From the NCBI GenBank assembly GCA_964036315.1, contig OZ038482.1:11521698-11585697 (forward strand): 64,000 nucleotides of DNA, written 5' to 3'. The notes below the pieces were generated by a model. The model ran no database searches, was not told the origin of the DNA, and was given only the letters and a program-made list of their open reading frames with translations. This DNA is from Acanthosepion esculentum (lineage: Eukaryota; Mollusca; Cephalopoda; Sepiida; Sepiidae). Below are positions 19,917 to 30,559 of this stretch, one piece after another. Position 1 is the stretch's first letter; the number at the start of each line of letters is the position of its first letter. The position numbers were made by a program, and so were the translations under genes.

Positions 19917-20320
19917 CGTCCTGGGTATGACGATAAACTACGTCCAACAGCAAGGCCTCTGATCAGGTTTTGAGGAGTGTGAAACCACCTCCTAATTGCT
20001 GGTGTTCCCAGGTCCACCCTGACTCGGGGTGGTAGCACCTGTTAGGGTCCCAGCTATGGGCAAATAGTTAACAACCAAACTTGTGTAAAAATAGGTTTTA
20101 ATACCAGAAATATTTTGTAATAAAAAAAATTATTACCAGCAATAATTTTTGAAGGAAAAATTATCAGTAATACTTTAAAAAAAAAAAAATTTTTTTAAAT
20201 CCAGCAATACAAACAGTTATACATTCTTTGAAAAAAATATGACCAGCTATAGATTTCTTCAAGGAAAATATATTTCCAGAAATACTTTTTTCAAGAAAAA
20301 CATATTACCTGCAATAAAAA
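19917..20320 (+). mobile_element. F1 element: 5' and middle part
   Basis: Unclassified interspersed repeat. It begins with TCCTGGGTATGACGATAAAC, then GATCAGGTTTTGAGG, GCTGGTGTTCCCAGGTCCAC, GTCCCAGCTATGGGCAAATA, and a section of decaying repeats around CCAGCAATA at roughly 30-bp spacing. Other copies: 23064-23375, 25290-25760 (minus), 32279-32664 (minus), 41126-41445, 54168-54464 plus 55354-55432. No ORF, tRNA head or obvious TIR. In this copy the end runs into a large tandem array. Confidence 0.7.
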
Positions 20321-20323
20321 TTT

Positions 20324-22278
20324 TGTCGGTATTAAATAACCCATTGAGGTTGATATGCCGTAAAACAAAACAAAGCTAACCAAACCAGCAATATAAATCT
20401 TGTCGGCATTAAATAACCATTGAGATTGATATGCCGTAAAACAAAACAAAGCTAACCAAACCAGCAATATAAATCTTGTCGGCATTAAATAACCATTGAG
20501 ATTGATATGCCGTAAAACAAAACAAAGCTAACCAAACCAGCAATATAAATCTTGTCGGCATTAAATAACCATTGAGATTGATATGCCGTAAAACAAAACA
20601 AAGCTAACCAAACCAGCAATATAAATCTTGTCGGCATTAAATAACCATTGAGATTGATATGCCATAAAACAAAACAAAGCTAACCAAACCAGCAATATAA
20701 ATCTTGTCGGCATTAAATAACCATTGAGATTGATATGCCGTAAAACAAAACAAAGCTAACCAAACCAGCAATATAAATCTTGTCGGCATTAAATAACCAT
20801 TGAGATTGATATGCCGTAAAACAAAACAAAGCTAACCAAACCAGCAATATAAATCTTGTCGGCATTAAATAACCATTGAGATGTATATGCCGTAAAACAA
20901 AACAAAGCTAACCAAACCAGCAATATAAATCTTGTCGGCATTAAATAACCATTGAGATTGATATGCCGTAAAACAAAACAAAGCTAACCAAACCAGCAAT
21001 ATAAATCTTGTCGGCATTAAATAACCATTGAGATTGATATGCCATAAAACAAAACAAAGCTAACCAAACCAGCAATATAAATCTTGTCGGCATTAAATAA
21101 CCATTGAGATGTATATGCCGTAAAACAAAACAAAGCTAACCAAACCAGCAATATAAATCTTGTCGGCATTAAATAACCATTGAGATTGATATGCCGTAAA
21201 ACAAAACAAAGCTAACCAAACCAGCAATATAAATCTTGTCGGCATTAAATAACCATTGAGATTGATATGCCATAAAACAAAACAAAGCTAACCAAACCAG
21301 CAATATAAATCTTGTCGGCATTAAATAACCATTGAGATGTATATGCCGTAAAACAAAACAAAGCTAACCAAACCAGCAATATAAATCTTGTCGGCATTAA
21401 ATAACCATTGAGATTGATATGCCGTAAAACAAAACAAAGCTAACCAAACCAGCAATATAAATCTTGTCGGCATTAAATAACCATTGAGATTGATATGCCG
21501 TAAAACAAAACAAAGCTAACCAAACCAGCAATATAAATCTTGTCGGCATTAAATAACCATTGAGATTGATATGCCATAAAACAAAACAAAGCTAACCAAA
21601 CCAGCAATATAAATCTTGTCGGCATTAAATAACCATTGAGATTGATATGCCGTAAAACAAAACAAAGCTAACCAAACCAGCAATATAAATCTTGTCGGCA
21701 TTAAATAACCATTGAGATTGATATGCCGTAAAACAAAACAAAGCTAACCAAACCAGCAATATAAATCTTGTCGGCATTAAATAACCATTGAGATGTATAT
21801 GCCGTAAAACAAAACAAAGCTAACCAAACCAGCAATATAAATCTTGTCGGCATTAAATAACCATTGAGATTGATATGCCGTAAAACAAAACAAAGCTAAC
21901 CAAACCAGCAATATAAATCTTGTCGGCATTAAATAACCATTGAGATTGATATGCCATAAAACAAAACAAAGCTAACCAAACCAGCAATATAAATCTTGTC
22001 GGCATTAAATAACCATTGAGATGTATATGCCGTAAAACAAAACAAAGCTAACCAAACCAGCAATATAAATCTTGTCGGCATTAAATAACCATTGAGATTG
22101 ATATGCCGTAAAACAAAACAAAGCTAACCAAACCAGCAATATAAATCTTGTCGGCATTAAATAACCATTGAGATTGATATGCCATAAAACAAAACAAAGC
22201 TAACCAAACCAGCAATATAAATCTTGTCGGCATTAAATAACCATTGAGATTGATATGCCATAAAACAAAACAAACCAA
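20324..22278 (+). repeat. 76-bp satellite, about 26 copies, with 12-unit higher-order repeat
   Basis: Head-to-tail copies of a 76-bp unit containing CTTGTCGGCATTAAATAACC, ATTGAG, a variable ATTGATATGCCGT block and AAAACAAAACAAAGCTAACC. The first unit (20324) has 77 bp and matches the single-copy end of other F1 elements, so the array grew from F1. Units fall into three types at one site: A (ATTGATATGCCGT), B (ATTGATATGCCAT), C (ATGTATATGCCGT). From 20477 the order is AABAACABCABC; from 21389 it is AABAACABCABB. This is a 912-bp block duplicated in tandem with one difference. Confidence 0.95.
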
Positions 22279-22300
22279 ACAAAACCAAACCGTGGCTATT

Positions 22301-23060
22301 GAACCTTGCATTGAATGAACAATTAATAAAAGAAAAACAAAAGATTTCAGAATTCTTTAGTTGGTTTGGTATCTTTGAGTAACATCGTTTTAACATCCTT
22401 GTAAAATCATAAATGGTGTTTTCCCTGAGATGAGAATAATAGTTAGTGGCAGAGCTGAAGTCTCAGAGTCTTGAGCAGAGAAACATTTTCTCCCAGACAA
22501 TTTGAGCACATGAGATAATAAGAATAATCTTTTCAATGTATAGAGAAACTACTTTTCAGCCTGAAAGTAAGTAATTGATAGGCTGGAATCATGCATATCA
22601 ATGTCTGATAGAAAGAAACCATAAATCTTTGGGAGAAAAGAATCAAATTTTAGATTTTAAAAGTTAAAAAAGAAAAATCTAATCTCTTTTGCAAAAAGGA
22701 TTTGCATTTTGAAGTTTGTTTGTTTTTTTTCCTGTCAACTCCAAATGATTGACTGCACAGATAAATTTGTTTGCATTGTTAGTGAATTCCAATTAGGTAT
22801 ACCCATAAAAAATGATGCAAAAAATTCCCCCCAAAATATAATCTCAAATCAATGAATTGTTTTCATTTGGGAAGGAACACATTTTTAAGTCAAATGTCAC
22901 AATCTGAAACTGGAAAAACGAACGTAAAAAAAAAAACAACTTTAAGATAGAGAAAAGGAAAAGGTTACGATGACATTAAGATCGAATCATTTTTTTTAGA
23001 CTTAGACTCAATGGAAAAAGGATGAGCAATAACTGAGCAATACTAAATAACAAGAAAAGA
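22301..23060. other. no recognisable feature
   Basis: AT-rich, with A-runs; no element recognised. Confidence 0.45.
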
Positions 23061-23063
23061 TAT

Positions 23064-23375
23064 CCCTGGTGTGTCCTGGGTATGATGATAAACTACATCC
23101 AGCAGCGATGCCTATGATCAGGTTTTGAGGATCATGCAACCACATTCTAATTGCTGGTGTTCCCAGGTCCACCCTGACCTGGAGTGATAGCACCTATTAG
23201 GGTCCCAGCTATGGGCAAATAGTTAACCCCCAAACTGGGGTGAAAACACCATGAAAGTGTAAAAATCGGTTTTAATAACAGTAATACTTTTTTGGAAAAA
23301 TATTACCAGCAATAAAAATCTTGTCGGCATTAAATAACCCATTGAGGTTGATATGCCGTAAAACAAAACAAATAA
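23064..23375 (+). mobile_element. F1 element, compact copy
   Basis: Near-complete F1 with the front block (TCCTGGGTATGATGATAAAC), CCCAGCTATGGGCAAATAG, TTAACCCCCAAACTGGGGTG, one CCAGCAATAAAAATC block and a single 3' end GATATGCCGTAAAACAAAAC. It shows the pre-expansion state of the 76-bp unit. Confidence 0.75.
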
Positions 23376-23454
23376 ACAGAATCATGGACATCAGAAGGAA
23401 AACAATAAATGGAATAAACAGTTGAATTCAGAATCCCCTTAAGCTTACTCAAGA

Positions 23455-23580
23455 AGGTCAAAGGTTACAATGGACAAAATATTGTGATAATGGCAACAAA
23501 GGTGCGGATGATAAGCCAAATATAAAAAGTGTAGATAATTATAACTCATCATCCCAGAAATTCAAACTGAAATCAATTCT
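23455..23580 (+). repeat. Penelope-like tail remnant
   Basis: Contains ATATTGTGATAATGGCAACA, GGATGATAAG and CTCATCATCCCAGAAATTCA, matching in order the tail seen at 27085-27165 and 33.8-34.2 kb. Heavily diverged. Confidence 0.45.
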
Positions 23581-23586
23581 TTTTGA

Positions 23587-24440
23587 TGAGTGCTGAAAAG
23601 TTTTTGGCTTAGTCCAGTTCACAAAATCGATGTTTAAATAACGAAACATTACAATTTGATTGGGTGGGGGTGGATGGTTAAAAAGAGTTTAGAGAAACAA
23701 TGTGCATTATATGTTGAACTACAGAGTAAATATATGGAGAAGCATGTATGTTTCATGGCTTTAGGTCATTATACTTTGTTCAAGTACTTTTCAGCACCCC
23801 GTCATATTGGGGAGACGATAACTAGAAAAGTACAAAACATGTACTGAGCTGAAGAAATTTAGTCATAAAACCAATTTTCACTAGAATTTTACCTTTGTTC
23901 TATTTCTTCCACTCTTGCAATTGTAGCAGAAAATGACCATTGTTTTCGTTCCTCTTGTGCCATATTAAAATGAAATCAAATGGGTTCAAAAGTTTAGGTC
24001 TTGACTTTTATCAAATGAGATTAAATTGATCTTTGCTCAATTCTCAATGTGGTGATATGCAAATTAGATTGTGTATAAATGGGAAGGTTTCTACACTTGT
24101 GAGTGGAGTTATCTTTCCTTGACTACACTGCATACTTGTGAGAACGATATTCGACACAACAACCTACAAAGAGATGAACAGTGCTTCTTATGCAATCATA
24201 AGTCTAAAAAATGTGTTTCTCCTGAGGATTAGAATGTTCCTAACACATGAACTGCAATGCAATGCACATGTGTGTCTTGCAAAATGCTTTGTATTCTGTG
24301 AGACACACATGTGAGTCCATTCCAGACTTTTAAGGCAATATAAATAGTTGCAAAGCTGTTTTTGGTGATATTATCTTTCTGTCTTGAATTGCAGAGCTGT
24401 TCTCAGGTAAAAAGGAAGGGCAAATGCATTATGTTGCACT
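23587..24440 (+). repeat. left arm of large inverted duplication
   Basis: Reverse complement of 25858-26645 over nearly its full length, with long identical stretches, for example the segment 24045-24215 that differs from the other arm at one base before a small indel. By eye the arms are roughly 90-95% identical. The outer part (23591-23804) is a MITE; the rest is not a known element. The arm contains ATGCAAAT (24057-24064) followed by TATAAATG (24074-24081), a promoter-like pair retained in both arms. Confidence 0.85.
23591..23804. mobile_element. mariner-like MITE with GGGGTGCTGAAAAGT ends (left-arm copy)
   Basis: Starts GTGCTGAAAAGTTTTTGGC and ends ACTTTTCAGCACCCC, a terminal inverted repeat about 215 bp apart. 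The copy at 26427-26640 lies within the right arm; a shorter relative lies at 53958-54075. No coding capacity. Confidence 0.65.
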
Positions 24441-24734
24441 ACAAAGAAAAATAAATGAAACTAATTTACAGTTTAATAAATAAGCAAAAATATATATGTC
24501 ATTATCCAGCAGTAGCAGTAAGTATGTTAAATGCTATTCATTTGACACATGACAGAAAGAAGCTAAAAAAACATTCTGACTGAAGTGGGGCAAATGATCA
24601 CTTGTCTGACAGTTTTATGTTCATTATAACTCAAAAAGTTTTTCCTAAGAAAAAACAACAATGATTTACAATGTCATTTTATTTTTAAGATTAGCATAAG
24701 AGATAAAAAGTGATACTTAAGAAAGAAATACACG

Positions 24735-25200
24735 TGGTGGCGAGCTGCTTGTATGTGACTAGGCCTGTCTACTAGGGTGGTTAGCCAATCCCAGTGTGCT
24801 CAGGCACATTTCTGGTTGCACAGAGCCAACCTTTGGTTTAAAATGCAACTATGAAGAGCAGACCTTAGTTACAGTTTCCAGAGTGAAAACATTATCTGGC
24901 ATGATCAACAGTTTGGAAAAACCCAGTACACTCAAAACCTCAGTCACGATGACGTGTGACTTTGTGCTGGCACAACCATCAATGGCTCCCAAATCATTCT
25001 GTCTATCCAATTTCACTCACACACAAAGCTTGGATCAAGTCAAGATTCAAGTTCAAGGTTTTCAGTCAATTTCTCAAGGTGTTCCCTCCCCAGGTCAGTA
25101 ATATCAAGAAGTCATCTTCCTGATTATTCAACCATGATGAGATTCGAACCTGGCTCTCATGGTTGGAAAGCAAATGTTCTCACCCCTCAGCCATATGCAC
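24735..25200 (-). mobile_element. S2 SINE, about 460 bp
   Basis: On the minus strand it starts near 25198 with a tRNA-like head (ATATGGCTGAGGGGTGAG, then CCAGGTTCGAATCTCATC, a canonical B box). The body follows: GTGAAATTGGATAGACAGA, GCCAGCACAAAGTCACACG, CTAAGGTCTGCTCTTCAT, GTGCCTGAGCACAC and TTGGCTAACCACCCTAGTAG. It matches 52505-52965 and 60262-60725. Long tRNA-SINEs with a conserved central domain are known in cephalopods; assignment to that group is from memory. Confidence 0.8.
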
Positions 25201-25289
25201 AGACACATGCACATAAATACAAAGAACACACACAATAGCAAAGGAAGAGAAAAAGGAAGAAGGTATTCCATTTTTGGTGCAAACCTTGG

Positions 25290-25760
25290 TCAGTACAGTT
25301 TTGTTTTGTTTTATGGCATATTAACATCAATGGGTTATTTAATGCCGACAAAATTTTTATTGCTGGTAATGTTTTTCTTCAAAAATCTATTTCTGGGAAT
25401 ATTCCTCCTTGAAGAAATCTATAGCTGGTCATATTTTTTCGAAGAATGTATAACTGTTTGTATTGCTGGTATTTTTTTTTTTTTAAAGTATTGCTGATAA
25501 TAATTTTTTCTTCAAAAATTATTGCTGGCAATAATTTTTTTTTATTACAAAGTATTTCTGGTATTAAAACCTATTTTTACACAAGTTTGGGTATTAACTA
25601 TTTGCCCATAGCTGGGACCCTAACAGGTACTAACACCCCGGGTCAGGGTGGACCTGGGAACACCAGCAATTAAGAGGTGGTTCCACGCTCCTCAAAACCT
25701 CCTGATCAGAGGCCTTGCAGTTAGACGTAGTTTATCGTCTTACCCAGGACAAGAGGTCAA
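25290..25760 (-). mobile_element. F1 element, minus strand, inside the inverted-duplication spacer
   Basis: Reverse-oriented F1: the 3' end TTTTGTTTTATGGCATATTA at 25301-25322, several TTGCTGGTAATA-type blocks (the CCAGCAATA repeats) and the front block ending AGTTTATCGTCTTACCCAGG. Compared with 23064-23375 it has more copies of the CCAGCAATA repeat. Confidence 0.75.
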
Positions 25761-25857
25761 TACAGAATGGTCATTTTCAGTCACAAGGATTAGACTGGAA
25801 GAAATGGAACAAAGGTAAAATTCTAGTGAAAATTGTATTTCATGGCTAAATTTCTTC

Positions 25858-26645
25858 AGCTCATAAAGCATTTGTGCCTCCTTTTTACCTGAAAACAGCT
25901 CTGCAATTCAAGACAGCTATGTTACTGGAACTGTTACATTACCTTAAAAATCTGGAATGGACTCATATGTGTGTCTCACAGTTCATGTGTTAGGAATGTC
26001 CTATACTTCAGAAGAAACACTTTTTTAGACTTATGATTGCATAAGAAGCACTGTTCATCTCTTTGTAGGTTGTTGTGTCGAATATCGTTCTCACAAGTAT
26101 GCAGTGTAGTCAAGGAAAGATAACTCCACTCACAAGTGTAGAAACCTTCGCATTTATACACAATCTAATTTGCATATCACCACATTGAGAATTGAGCAAA
26201 GATCAATTTAATCTCATTTGATCAAAGTCAAGACCTAAACTTGAACCCATTTGATTTCATTTTAATATGGCACAAGAGGAACGAAAACAATGGTCATTTT
26301 CTGCTACAATTGCAAGAGTGGAAGAAATAGAACAAAGGTGAAATTCTAGTGAAAATTAGATTTTAGTACTAAATTTCTTCAGCTCAGTACATGTTTTGCA
26401 ATTTTCTACTTATCTTCTCCCCAATATGAGGGGGTGCTGAAAAGTATTTGAACAAAGTATAATGATCTAAAGCCGTGAAACATGAATGTTTCTCTATATA
26501 TTTACTCTAGTTCAACATACAATGCACATTGTTTCTCAAGTCTCTTTAACCATCCACCCCCTCCCCAATCAAATTATAATGTTGGGTCATTTAAACATTG
26601 ATTTTGTGAAGTGGACTGAGTCAAAGACTTTTCAGTACCCCATTA
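25858..26645 (-). repeat. right arm of large inverted duplication
   Basis: Reverse complement of 23587-24440. A short direct duplication of its own inner part precedes it (25768-25857 matches about 26290-26390, including GGTCATTTTC and AAATTTCTTCAGCTCA). An open frame of 61 codons on the minus strand (26161-25976) is also readable in the left arm, with one substitution before an indel. Confidence 0.85.
26427..26640. mobile_element. mariner-like MITE (right-arm copy)
   Basis: Ends GAGGGGGTGCTGAAAAGT and ACTTTTCAGTACCCC. Inverted partner of 23591-23804. Confidence 0.6.
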
Positions 26646-26744
26646 TATTGGTTCAGCAGTTTTCCTTTAAAAGGGTGATGATGATTTGTGTTGTTCATTC
26701 ATTGTAGCGGACGCAGCAGGAAGTGAATCTTATTTTCAATATAC

Positions 26745-27165
26745 TAGGTTCATGCCTGCCTTTCTGCAATTAGGAGTTATTCTTATTTACACTATTTACA
26801 TGCAGACTACTGTCCTCATTTTTGTTGTTATCACAACGTTTCGACTGTTGTTCCCTCCAACCTTCATCAGGCATATGTCAATCCAAACTGAACCAATTAT
26901 TTAATGTACAGGGGTAAACCGTTCTCATTTCAACACCCATGTCTAGGAATATCTAGTTCTTATTTTTAGTACTGCTCAGTTAGTTTTTGCTCACCTGTTT
27001 CCACTACCTGGCCCAGGGATTGAACTCACAATAACTATGTCACTAAATTCACAAACCAACACTTTTTAAATCCACTAGGCTATTGTCCTGTAGTCTGCAT
27101 GTAAATAGAAATAATGATAACTCCTCATCCCAGAAATTCAGACTGAAATTTCAATATCAAAGTTG
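26745..27165. mobile_element. Penelope-tailed tRNA SINE, inverted arrangement (variant with CTGATGA core)
   Basis: Minus-strand tail at 26790-26900 (GCCTGATGAAGG, then CAGTCGAAACGTTGTGATAA), leading to a tRNA-like head read on the minus strand at 27075-26998 (AATAGCCTAGTGGA, then GAGTTCAATCCCTGGG). It is followed by a second tail end in plus orientation (TCTGCATGTAAATAG, then CTCCTCATCCCAGAAATTCA). The joined opposite orientations make an inverted structure about 420 bp long. Confidence 0.55.
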
Positions 27166-27384
27166 GTAATCATTCAATTTTTGTAATGAAAAATAATGCT
27201 GTTTTCAATGAAAATTATTATGGATCAATAAATCTAGTTATCTGCTGAACTTTGATTTGAAATTATCACTATGTAAGATTTGATCTATGTGATTCATAGA
27301 GAGAAGGATTCGGTTAATTAAGTGCACTGACGAAGAAGGAGATTATGTTGAAAAATACTTGTTATTATATAAATAAACGCTAAT

Positions 27385-27620
27385 TTATTATTTACATTCG
27401 GACTATTGTTCTCATTTTTGTTGCTATCACAACGTTTTGGTCGCCGTTCTCTCCAGCCTTCATCAGGTGTATGTCAATCTGAACTGAACCAATTATTTAA
27501 TATACAGGGGTAGAGTTCTCATTTCACTGCCAATGCCGAGAGATATCTCGTTTATTTTTATTTTTTAGTATGACTCCGTGATTCTTTGCTCTCTTTCCAC
27601 TGAGTCCAAATACTCATTGC
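27385..27620 (-). mobile_element. Penelope-like tail, partial
   Basis: Minus strand: ACACCTGATGAAGGCTGG, then CGACCAAAACGTTGTGATAG, a close relative of 26790-26900; the GAAA of the core reads AAAA here. Confidence 0.6.
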
Positions 27621-27689
27621 CCGGCACAGCTGATATTTGAGGATAACAATAACAAAGATGATTCTTCATTCCCTTGCTGAGTTTGCCAT

Positions 27690-27752
27690 TGGATCCAGTA
27701 CTCTCTCTCTCACTCTGGAGGGATCCAGTACTCTCTCTCTCTCTCTCTGGAG
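27690..27752. repeat. short tandem repeat with CT runs
   Basis: Two copies of GGATCCAGTACTCTCTCTCT with different CT lengths, each ending CTGGAG. Confidence 0.8.
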
Positions 27753-28290
27753 ATATGTATAGGTGACACTTAGGTCCCTCTTTTCTTTTCCTTCTTATTT
27801 CTACTCTCTTCATGCAAGTAATAGTTGTTTGTATATGTGACAAAGATCTGCAGAGCAATATCTTAAAGAGTGTATTTGCTCATGACACATAGAAAAATAA
27901 ACAACCTCCTGGTGTGGGATGCCTTAAGTGTTTATGATGGGGGGTAACATTTAGTATCCTATATACATCCAGAACATTCTTCAACCCATTTTGTTGCTAT
28001 TCCTGCTACCAGAAGCTGATGTACTGTTCCAGCAGAATAATGCCTGCTGAAAATGGTCTAATAGATATTCAGTAGTTTATCTGATTGCCATGAATTCTAC
28101 TCCACTGCATGTTAACCTACCTAAAACTTTTGCTGTATAGATGCAAGAGGAATAGAATAATGTATTGCAAGATAATATGTACACAAGGGTACATGTGTCT
28201 GTTAATGCCCAAAGAGGATAAACAGTGTATTATTTTGGAAGCTGTACATGGATTGATCTGTATATATGTCATGTACTCAATACTATTTGT

Positions 28291-29078
28291 ACAGGGTGTG
28301 ATGGCAAAATTGTCATCTAAATTATGCAAAAATGAAAATAACACTGCCATCTCATTTTAACAGATATATTTACCAAAATTACAAAAACATATCTTGAAAT
28401 ACTAAAGAGTAAATTTATTCAATAAAATCGCCATTGGCTTTAGCCACAGCCTCCAGATGATGTCGGAATCTCCTGCAACTCTAATGAATGGTCTCCTTGT
28501 TTAAGTTGATAAATGCTGCTATAATCCTTGCTTCCAGTTCATCTTTGGTGTTACAAGAAGTTTAGTTGGTCTCTCCCCCAACTGCACCCCATGCATAATA
28601 AGGGGGTTTCAGTCTGGGGAGTTAAGTGGCCAGATATAAGAGGTTATGTGGTCACAGAAATTGTCTGGCAGCCATGACTGGGTTCTCCTGTTTGTGTGGC
28701 ATGGTGCAGAGACCTGTTGCCAGACATAGTGTCTTCTAGCAACCACCCTCATGACCCAGGGCAGCACTACCTCCTCAAGGTACTTGATGTAGGCCTCTGG
28801 GAAGATGAATGGAGGCATAATAACTTGAAACGCCTTCATAATCACCATTAGACTTATCCAACTCTGAATTCTGAATCCTCTGCCCTGTCCTCAGATTTGA
28901 CACCCAAACATTCTGAAATGTTCCTATTGGAGCTGGCAGAGTGAATTGCATTATGGTGCTTTTTTTCACAGACAGTGCCCAACTGACTCTACTATGCTGT
29001 GCAGCTGACAAAATGAAAAACAAACAATACACGTGCACAAAATTAAAAAATGGCAACAATTTACCCACTGCACTCTGT
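28291..29078 (-). mobile_element. internally deleted mariner-like transposon, dead transposase
   Basis: The ends match as terminal inverted repeats (CAGGGTGTGATGGCAAAATT at the left; the reverse complement at the right reads CAGAGTGCAGTGGGTAAATT), each flanked by TA, the Tc1/mariner target duplication. On the minus strand 28848-28609 encodes the central transposase: IMPPFIFPEAYIKYLEEVVL, HYVWQQVSAPCHTNRRTQSW, DNFCDHITSYIWPLNSPD. After a frameshift the other frame continues with NTKDELEARIIAAFINLNK and a terminal EAVAKANGDFIE. The second catalytic aspartate position reads QQVSAPCH rather than QQDSAPCH. The segment between about 28860 and 29040 does not supply the DNA-binding domain or first catalytic Asp, so the gene is deleted as well as mutated. 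Length is about 790 bp against roughly 1.3 kb for intact mariners. Confidence 0.85.
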
Positions 29079-29439
29079 ATGTTCAATTTTGATTTAACTG
29101 AAACACAGATTCATTTTCTGTCAATGTATTTATAGCATAGTGCTGTATGGATGACCAAACTCAGCATAGAACGAAATGCCAAATATTTTCCACATATTAG
29201 TTGACATAATGTTGACAGAGAGTAACTCTGCATAAGTTCATTCAGTAAAGAACATTGTATCTACGAGGTACATCAGATATGCTGTTTGTAGTTGAGTTTC
29301 CTGCTAACACAAGTTGTGTGTACCTGTAACTGAAATAAGACAGGATTTTGAATTCTGGGAAAGACTTTCATTTGATACATAAATATATTCAGATTGCAAT
29401 CATCTTATTCTCCATCAATGTTTTTAGATATTAACATCA

Positions 29440-29771
29440 TTTTTGTCCTCTTGATAAAGTCCATCAAATGGGTTTTCTCTGCATACATGAAAAAATGTTC
29501 CAAACTTAAAAACAAAGTTTTATCATCAAAATCTTTGTTATTATTATGATGAAAGACCAAAGGATTTTTTGATTATAAAATTATATTTTTTAATCCATTT
29601 TAGAACTTTGAATATTTTGGTTAAAAATTTTGTTTTCTTGCATCAGTGGAGACCATAAATTAGTATGGGAAATTTTAGCATCTTTTTGCAGCGAAAAACT
29701 GATTGATTTGCAAATTATAGCAAAAATCAAATAATTCTCAGAATTTAATGAAACTTTAAGGATTTATACAC
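29440..29771 (+). repeat. old AT-rich repeat F5, left part
   Basis: Matches 61025-61260 in order (TTTGTTATTATTATGATGAA-like, GATTGATTTGCAAATT.TAGCAAAAATCA). The homology resumes after an insertion at 29772-30540. Confidence 0.55.
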
Positions 29772-30540
29772 AAACTAGCAGCATGGCCTGGTGTTGACCG
29801 TGCTTGATTCAAAAATTTTACAACTCATACAGCAATCGCTATCACTTGACTTAAAATATTTTTGCCCTTCCTTTCCTTTAAAGGAGTGCCCTTTGCTGTG
29901 CTGATGTTGCTACATGCCTTACTTCTTGTCTATCTAACACTGCAAATTTTTTCTAAGCTCTATATTAAACATTAAATCTGTTACGAAAAAAGAAATGAAC
30001 ACAAAATGATCAGCTTTAAAAAAGGACTTGTAACAGGAAAAAACGAATGAAAAATGAATGTTAACAACAAATACTTTTTTACACCCAAACCAGTTCTGCG
30101 GAATCAGAATCAACGTTGAGTTTAAGCAAGCGAATGAGCCAATTGGAGTAAAGTGCCATGCAGTTTTAAATTTTTCCCACTTATGACAAATGCAGCTATC
30201 GATTTTTTTTGCATGCTAGCATGCTAGTTAACATTTGTGTCAGTCAGCTGTTGGCTCTTATGCTGGCCAATAGAATCTTCCTGCCAGCTATAGCTATCAC
30301 TCTGGCCAGTAGAAAATTGCCACAAACTACATGAAAACTACCGTAGAAGCATGAAAAAATCGATTATTTCCACTATCAATGGGAGTTGGGAAATGCAAAG
30401 TCAGTCTTGGCCTTTTTGCTAACTTGGAGCATGTGCATGTAAATATTGGTGCAAATCCGCCGAAAATTGTGGCCATGCATTCATTACACACACACACACA
30501 TCCTGCCTTTTATAGATAGAGATAAATGATTTTAGAAAAG
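29772..30540. mobile_element. insertion into F5, possible non-autonomous element
   Basis: Begins ACTAGCAGCATGGCCTGGTG, a start that I associate with widespread invertebrate repeats, and ends after a CA run with TTTTATAGATAGAGATA. It separates two halves of F5 that are contiguous at 61.0-61.7 kb. No ORF. Classification unknown. Confidence 0.45.
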
Positions 30541-30559
30541 TTTCTTTTTTTAGAAAATT

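Noticed and set aside
20324..22278. Possible CRISPR-like repeat array
   Set aside because: Units abut without unique spacers, the unit is 76 bp, and it derives from an interspersed eukaryotic element.
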